Shown here one piece after another: positions 49,737 to 53,402 of a stretch of 53,402 nt of DNA; position 1 is the stretch's first letter, and each line of letters begins with the position of its first letter. The position numbers and the translations under genes are program-made. The notes below the pieces were generated by a model, which did not search any database, was not told the DNA's origin, and saw nothing but the letters and a program-made list of their open reading frames with translations. This DNA comes from Leptolyngbyaceae cyanobacterium C42_A2020_001. GTDB lineage: Bacteria; Cyanobacteriota; Cyanobacteriia; Leptolyngbyales; Leptolyngbyaceae. Location of the stretch: the NCBI GenBank assembly GCA_015272515.1, contig JACYLN010000032.1, positions 1-53,402 on the forward strand, written 5' to 3'.

Positions 49737-50572
49737 AATCTCAATGGGATTGCCTCCTACAAAATCTTGGAGAGTGGCACGGCTCGTTCACTCGGCTCTC
49801 ACCTCAAGGAGCGCTAATTGAGGACATACCCACGATTGTTTCCCTAGAAGGGTTAAACAATAACCAAACGATTCGGCAAACCATCCAACGGCTCACTCCT
49901 TCACCAGATAAAAAAGTGCTGGAGTATAGCAGTTTAGGGCGAGGAGTTTTCTTTTTAGACACGGGTGCTTTTTCTCAAGGGTCGATTCAGTTTGGTCCGT
50001 TTTCGGAGTTTGGTGCTGAACTCGGTTTGATTGCCACCAGGGAGGGTAACATTCCTGGCAATCGCCGTCTGCGCCTGGTGCAACTCTACAATCGGGAGAG
50101 CCAGCTTTATCAAATCACCCTAATTCGAGAATATCGCGCCCATACCGCTGCTCCAGAACGTCCACCTTTGACAGTGAAGGATTTACTGGGCACCTGGCAA
50201 GGAGAAGCCGTTACAGGCTATCCCGACTGGCGAGAACCCACAACCTACACGACTCGGCTTCAAATTGAACAAGAGAGTAGCGATCGCCTGACGCAGCAGC
50301 TCACAATCGGCACATCAGAGCAAACAATTACCTCATCTGCGAGTATTGCTGGCTCAGTGTTAACCTTCACCCAGGGGACTCAACCTGTCCAGGTGCTACT
50401 GCTACCCGACGGTGGTTCTTCCACTTGCCCCACCCAGATCAAAACCGGACAGTCTTTTTTTCTGGAAATGGGTTGGCTGCTACAACCCGATTTGCGGCAA
50501 CGGTTAATTCGTCGCTACAGTGACAAAGGCGAATGGACGAGCCTAACACTGGTAACAGAACGCAAAATTTAA
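49733..50572 (+). CDS. DUF3598-like lipocalin-type protein
   Basis: A 279-aa protein that begins MKSQWDCLLQNLGEWHGSFTRLSPQG and has two similar halves, the second starting at LTVKDLLGTWQGEAVTGYPDW. The repeated W-x-G start and beta-strand pattern match the DUF3598/calycin-like family seen in cyanobacteria. Some relatives of this fold handle bilins or other hydrophobic ligands, but no function can be assigned here. ATGA overlap with ftsX indicates cotranscription and coupling. Confidence 0.7.
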   Translation: MKSQWDCLLQNLGEWHGSFTRLSPQGALIEDIPTIVSLEGLNNNQTIRQTIQRLTPSPDKKVLEYSSLGRGVFFLDTGAFSQGSIQFGPFSEFGAELGLIATREGNIPGNRRLRLVQLYNRESQLYQITLIREYRAHTAAPERPPLTVKDLLGTWQGEAVTGYPDWREPTTYTTRLQIEQESSDRLTQQLTIGTSEQTITSSASIAGSVLTFTQGTQPVQVLLLPDGGSSTCPTQIKTGQSFFLEMGWLLQPDLRQRLIRRYSDKGEWTSLTLVTERKI

Positions 50573-50822
50573 AGGCATTCAGGCGCTGCGATCGAGGGTC
50601 GCTTTAACCGCAGCACGGTGCAGAGGCAATCCCCGCACTCAACCAGGCTCACAGTTTCCTCCTTCCAAAGACACGCCTATCGTATTCCAGCAAGAGCGTG
50701 AAGCAGCAAGAATTCATGGAACCTGGAGCAACCAAACGGCTTCATAACACAAAACAACTTTGCATTTTTTGACATCAACCTGGGTGCAATAGACCTGATA
50801 CCGCGTTTTTGATAGCAATGCA

Positions 50823-51596
50823 ATGATGGCAAAACAATTTCAACTCCCCATTCTGGCGGCTGCGATCGGGGTACTGACTATTTCAGCAAACGTCTGGCTC
50901 AATGCCTCAGCCGTTCCCAGCCAAAGTCAGACTCGTCCCAACCAGGTGGCTCAAGTACCCTTTAAGCTAGATGGCACCCCCGTTTACGTACAGCGTGATG
51001 GCTCCTGGCAAGAAGCCCAACTTCGAGGATATCGCAGTAGCAACACCACAGGAACGATTTACACTGTGCAATACACTCGCGACAACAGCACTGAACAAGG
51101 AGTCCCCAGTTCGCGCATTCTATCGTTGCAAGAGGCACAGCGTCGGGGAATTGCCAAAGCAGTGTATGACCTCTCCAACCAGGCGGGGGTTCAGCAGATG
51201 CTAGATGCCCACAATAGTTGGCGCAAACGCTATAACGTGCCAGCGTTGACCTGGTCACCCCAATTAGCAACCTACGCCCAAGAATGGGCAGCCAAACTTC
51301 TGCGAGAAAATCGCTTTGAGCATCGCAAGAACTTATCCTATGGCGAAAACCTGGCATGGGCAGGCGGTCAGCAGATGAGTCCAGAACGGGTGGTAGCGAT
51401 GTGGGGCGACGAAGTGAAGGATTACAACTACGCTTCCAACACGTGTAAAGCTGGAAAAATGTGTGGTCACTATACCCAAATTGTGTGGCGGAACACAAAG
51501 CAGGTGGGCTGTGGCATGGCACGGGGCAACGGCAAAGAGGTTTGGGTGTGTAATTACAATCCGCCCGGAAACTATGTGGGACAAAAACCGTATTGA
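50823..51596 (+). CDS. Secreted CAP-domain protein (PR-1/SCP-like)
   Basis: A 257-aa exported protein. The signal peptide is LPILAAAIGVLTISANVWLNASA. A linker domain (~40-115) with VPFKLDGTPVYVQRDGSWQEAQL precedes a CAP domain (~120-257): MLDAHNSWRKRYNVPALTWSPQLATYAQEWAAKL, the metal-site residues in FEHRKNLSYGENLAWA and GHYTQIVWRNTKQVGCG, and CNYNPPGNYVG. The closeness to plant PR-1 motifs, including several cysteines (C in NTCKAGKMCG, CGMA, VCNYNP), is striking. The role in bacteria is unknown. ATG codons occur at 50823 and 50826. Confidence 0.85.
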   Translation: MMAKQFQLPILAAAIGVLTISANVWLNASAVPSQSQTRPNQVAQVPFKLDGTPVYVQRDGSWQEAQLRGYRSSNTTGTIYTVQYTRDNSTEQGVPSSRILSLQEAQRRGIAKAVYDLSNQAGVQQMLDAHNSWRKRYNVPALTWSPQLATYAQEWAAKLLRENRFEHRKNLSYGENLAWAGGQQMSPERVVAMWGDEVKDYNYASNTCKAGKMCGHYTQIVWRNTKQVGCGMARGNGKEVWVCNYNPPGNYVGQKPY

Positions 51597-51610
51597 TTTA
51601 ATTTAGTGAA

Positions 51611-52198
51611 CTAGATTAACGAACATTTGATCTGTAAGGCTTCTCGCAGCAAGTCCCGGTAATCGTCGTTGCGAATGATATATGCTCCAAACCGCTCTAG
51701 ATGGGGGTTCATCATCTGGGCATCAAACAACACAAAGTGGCGATCGCGCAACCGCTCAACTAGTTTCACCATCGCCACTTTGGAGCCGTCGGGGATACGA
51801 AAAAACATCGATTCCCCGATGAAAGCTCCCCCAATCACAATGCCCAGAATTCCACCTGCGAGCTGATCCTCTTGCCACGTCTCGAAGCTGTGTGCCCAGC
51901 CTGCTTGATGTAGTGCCCAGTAAATTTCTTTCAGTTCATCGGAAATCCAGGTAGTTTCCCGATTGGAGCAGCCTTCCACCACTGCTTGAAAATCTCGATT
52001 GACCGCAACACTAAACCGGTTTTGGTTCAGCACGCGCCGCAGGGATTTAGGGTAACGGAATCGAGCATCAAGGGGAATTAGCGTTCGTTGGCGGCTGGAG
52101 TACCAACCCAGGTCTTTACCTGTTTCATCGGACATGAGAAAGTAGCCCTGAGAATATCCCTGCACTATGGAATGGATATCAAACCGATTGCTTACCAA
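51611..52198 (-). CDS. aat: Leucyl/phenylalanyl-tRNA-protein transferase
   Basis: N-end-rule aminoacyltransferase that adds Leu or Phe to proteins with basic N-termini. The 195-aa protein contains GYSQGYFLMSDETGKDLGWYSSRQRTLIPLD, FRYPKSLRRVLN, FQAVVEGCSNRETTWISDELKEIYWALHQAGWAHSFETWQEDQLAGGILGIVIGGAFIGESMFF, KVAMVKLVERLRDRHFVLFDAQMMNPHLERFGA, all typical of Aat. The start is a TTG (52198) because an in-frame stop lies just upstream and no ATG gives the full N-terminus, so it is uncertain. It converges on the CAP gene. Confidence 0.92.
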   Translation of the reverse strand: MVSNRFDIHSIVQGYSQGYFLMSDETGKDLGWYSSRQRTLIPLDARFRYPKSLRRVLNQNRFSVAVNRDFQAVVEGCSNRETTWISDELKEIYWALHQAGWAHSFETWQEDQLAGGILGIVIGGAFIGESMFFRIPDGSKVAMVKLVERLRDRHFVLFDAQMMNPHLERFGAYIIRNDDYRDLLREALQIKCSLI

Positions 52199-52309
52199 TG
52201 CGATCGCCCCTTCAAACCCCTAAAACTGTTACCCATGTTAACGAAGTCGGGGTTTCTGCTCAAAATTTCCTGGCGCATGGCAGACTAGCTAAAGAAGGCA
52301 GAAGAGGTG

Positions 52310-52645
52310 ATGCCAATGATTGAGCCAATTCCAAACATTGTTTTACCTCCAGCCCAAAATCCTGAACAGGAAGGGGTTTGGCTGCGGGATGCGTTGCTGG
52401 ATTGGTTGAATCAGGAATTTTTGCCGGAACAGGTGAATGAACAAATCGCGAGTCGCGCTGCACAAATCTTTGTGCGACAACGAATGGAAGGAGAAAGTGA
52501 TTTGATTTCGCTGGTAATGGCGATCGTTACCGAAATGGAAGCATTTGATTTTTCCAACAGCTTTTATGGGCAGTTTGCAGTTGCCAATGCTGTTAGCGAG
52601 TTGCTACTCAGCAGCCTGGGCATTGATCGTTGCTGTGGACAATAG
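52310..52645 (+). CDS. Small conserved-looking hypothetical protein
   Basis: A protein of 111 aa beginning MPMIEPIPNIVLPPAQNPEQEGVWLRDALLDWLNQEFLPEQVN. It is largely helical, with an amphipathic C-terminal half (LISLVMAIVTEMEAFDFSNSFYGQFAVANAVSELLLSSLG). GAAGAGG lies just upstream of the ATG at 52310; a second ATG is at 52316. I do not recognise it beyond a general resemblance to cyanobacterial conserved hypotheticals. It runs toward the minus-strand gene at 52655. Confidence 0.6.
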   Translation: MPMIEPIPNIVLPPAQNPEQEGVWLRDALLDWLNQEFLPEQVNEQIASRAAQIFVRQRMEGESDLISLVMAIVTEMEAFDFSNSFYGQFAVANAVSELLLSSLGIDRCCGQ

Positions 52646-52654
52646 GCTGAAAAA

Positions 52655-52903
52655 TTAGAAATATCGCCGCCAAACTGCACCTACTGCGGCTCCAGTTCCA
52701 GCAAAAATGCCCATGACTCCACCTTCGAGGGCACCAATCATGGGTGACTTTTTCCAGCACTCCTGGGTTGGGTTCTCCAATTGCGAACAAGCATTACTCT
52801 GCGCCCAGCCCGCACTGCCGTTTAAAACAGCACCTGATACAGCACAGAACGCAATAATAAATAAGATGCGGCGATCCTTTGAAGGTTGAGAGCTTTTTTG
52901 CAT
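52655..52903 (-). CDS. Small secreted/membrane hypothetical protein
   Basis: An 82-aa protein with a signal-type segment (RRILFIIAFCAVSGAVLNGSAGWAQS), a short middle with NACSQLENPTQECWKK (two Cys), and a glycine-rich hydrophobic C-terminus (MIGALEGGVMGIFAGTGAAVGAVW) that could span a membrane. No ribosome-binding site is clear. I do not recognise a family. Confidence 0.55.
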   Translation of the reverse strand: MQKSSQPSKDRRILFIIAFCAVSGAVLNGSAGWAQSNACSQLENPTQECWKKSPMIGALEGGVMGIFAGTGAAVGAVWRRYF

Positions 52904-53038
52904 GAAAGAAATTGTTGAATCTGTCTTGAGTAGAATACCCCTCTAACTGCATTCGTGCTATAGGGAGCTTGCATTTTCTCAGAGAGATTTCAACAAAATC
53001 TTGCTGGAGTTTATATGCTGCTAAAGTTTTTTGAATGC

Positions 53039-53335
53039 TCAGGAAATCTGTTCAGAATGAGCAGTAAGAAGGTGTAATCTCATTCTCCGAACATTGGCTA
53101 GTTGCCACCATGGAGCAGATGGATGTTCGTGATGCTCCTCATGGTAGCCAAAGTGATAGCAGGTTAAAAATGACCACAAAGGAGCGAAGCAAGTGCTGCG
53201 AGCACGATGAGAATTTGGGTAACCTTCTGGTAATTCACGATGGGGCAAATAGGTGCCGAAGTAGAATAATTGAAACGAACTTAGGATTGTGGGAATGATC
53301 CAAAAGAGGAGTAAGCTACTTTCTGGAATTTGCAA
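53039..53335 (-). pseudogene. 3' remnant of a crtW-like beta-carotene ketolase
   Basis: Residues after the start show LLLFWIIPTILSSFQLFYFGTYLPHRELPEGYPNSHRAR, LWSFLTCYHFGYHEEHHEHPSAPWWQLANVRRMR, which is the C-terminal third of CrtW-type beta-carotene ketolases (beta-carotene oxygenase, ~250 aa), including the HHEHP-type histidine cluster. The upstream two thirds are missing: reading back from the TTG start there is an in-frame TAG near 53356-53358, and the sequence turns into hairpins resembling a transposon end. The fragment is therefore probably non-functional. The window ends at 53402, so the rest of the gene beyond an insertion cannot be excluded. Confidence 0.75.
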
Positions 53336-53381
53336 GATGAATCTTGCATAAATGAACTACCCCGCCGCAAGCGGACGGGGT
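53331..53381. mobile_element. Two hairpins, possible IS200/IS605-type end
   Basis: A perfect palindrome TGCAAGATGAATCTTGCA (53331-53348, 8-bp arms) is followed by a second hairpin at 53359-53381, with ACCCCG and CGGGGT arms around CCGCAAGCGG and one extra base. The second hairpin resembles the sub-terminal imperfect palindromes of IS200/IS605-type elements in cyanobacteria. It lies exactly where the crtW-like reading frame is lost. No transposase is in the window, so the assignment is tentative; a plain terminator hairpin is the alternative. Confidence 0.4.
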
Positions 53382-53402
53382 ATCAGAATCAAAAAAGAGC
53401 AA

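Noticed and set aside
50573-50822. tRNA or other RNA gene between the DUF3598-like and CAP genes
   Set aside because: No cloverleaf or T-loop GTTCRA sequence could be found; only a weak TTGACA near 50766 without a matching -10 box.

Overview
The window is chromosomal DNA from a cyanobacterium, most likely a filamentous one. Direct signs are PsbQ, a PAM68-type photosystem assembly protein, the plastid/cyanobacterial ribosomal protein PSRP-3 (Ycf65), a CPP1-like protein, the ftsQ-ftsZ pair, many HIP1 octamers (GCGATCGC, e.g. 999-1006 and 3634-3641), and heptanucleotide tandem repeats of the kind known from filamentous cyanobacteria. Most of the window is housekeeping sequence with short, mostly same-strand transcription units. 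I see no tRNA or rRNA genes, no CRISPR array and no prophage. The only RNA gene I can support is the SRP RNA.

The most unusual region is 298-6983. It is a tightly overlapping operon that looks like a private 2-oxoacid dehydrogenase complex coupled to acyl-carrier-protein chemistry. In order it encodes: a fused E1 alpha/beta subunit; an E2 acyltransferase with a lipoyl domain, an altered active-site motif and an added CxxC...CxxC tail; a fusion of an acyl carrier protein with its own AcpS-type phosphopantetheinyl transferase; and an E3-like flavoprotein that ends in what looks like a second, degenerate AcpS domain. A left-handed beta-helix acyltransferase follows. My inference is that a 2-oxo acid is decarboxylated, passed to lipoate, transferred to the ACP, and finally used by the acyltransferase. 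I do not recognise this as a described system.

7 to 25 kb holds a DUF4168 protein, ftsQ, ftsZ, a metallo-hydrolase, thiD, two conserved cyanobacterial hypotheticals, the SRP RNA, YciI and LigT-like proteins, a type II NADH dehydrogenase, a UDP-glucuronate-epimerase-like gene, psbQ, a DAO-family flavoprotein, a DUF932 protein, pbpC carrying an in-frame heptamer repeat, a globin and glgB. 25 to 38.6 kb holds PSRP-3, a HAD phosphatase, small membrane proteins, a Tat-type metallophosphoesterase, DAHP synthase, an rpsO-PAM68 pair, a large multi-PAS adenylate cyclase, ruvA, a methyltransferase and a bioY-lspA-purE operon. 38.8 to 53.4 kb holds serS, a three-gene two-component cluster (multi-PAS kinase, Rcp1-like regulator, REC-GAF kinase), an OmpR-type regulator, a CPP1-like protein, a RodZ-like protein, ftsX, a DUF3598-like protein, a PR-1-like CAP protein, aat, two small hypotheticals and the 3' remnant of a crtW-like ketolase next to hairpins that resemble an IS200/IS605 end.

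Several intergenic regions carry dispersed palindromic elements: a 110-bp element at 26954-27063 with a partial inverted relative at about 31132-31198, a 105-bp element at 30997-31101, and two purine/pyrimidine-rich hairpin regions before thiD and serS. Start codons were moved downstream of the longest ORF wherever family alignment or a Shine-Dalgarno sequence favoured it.
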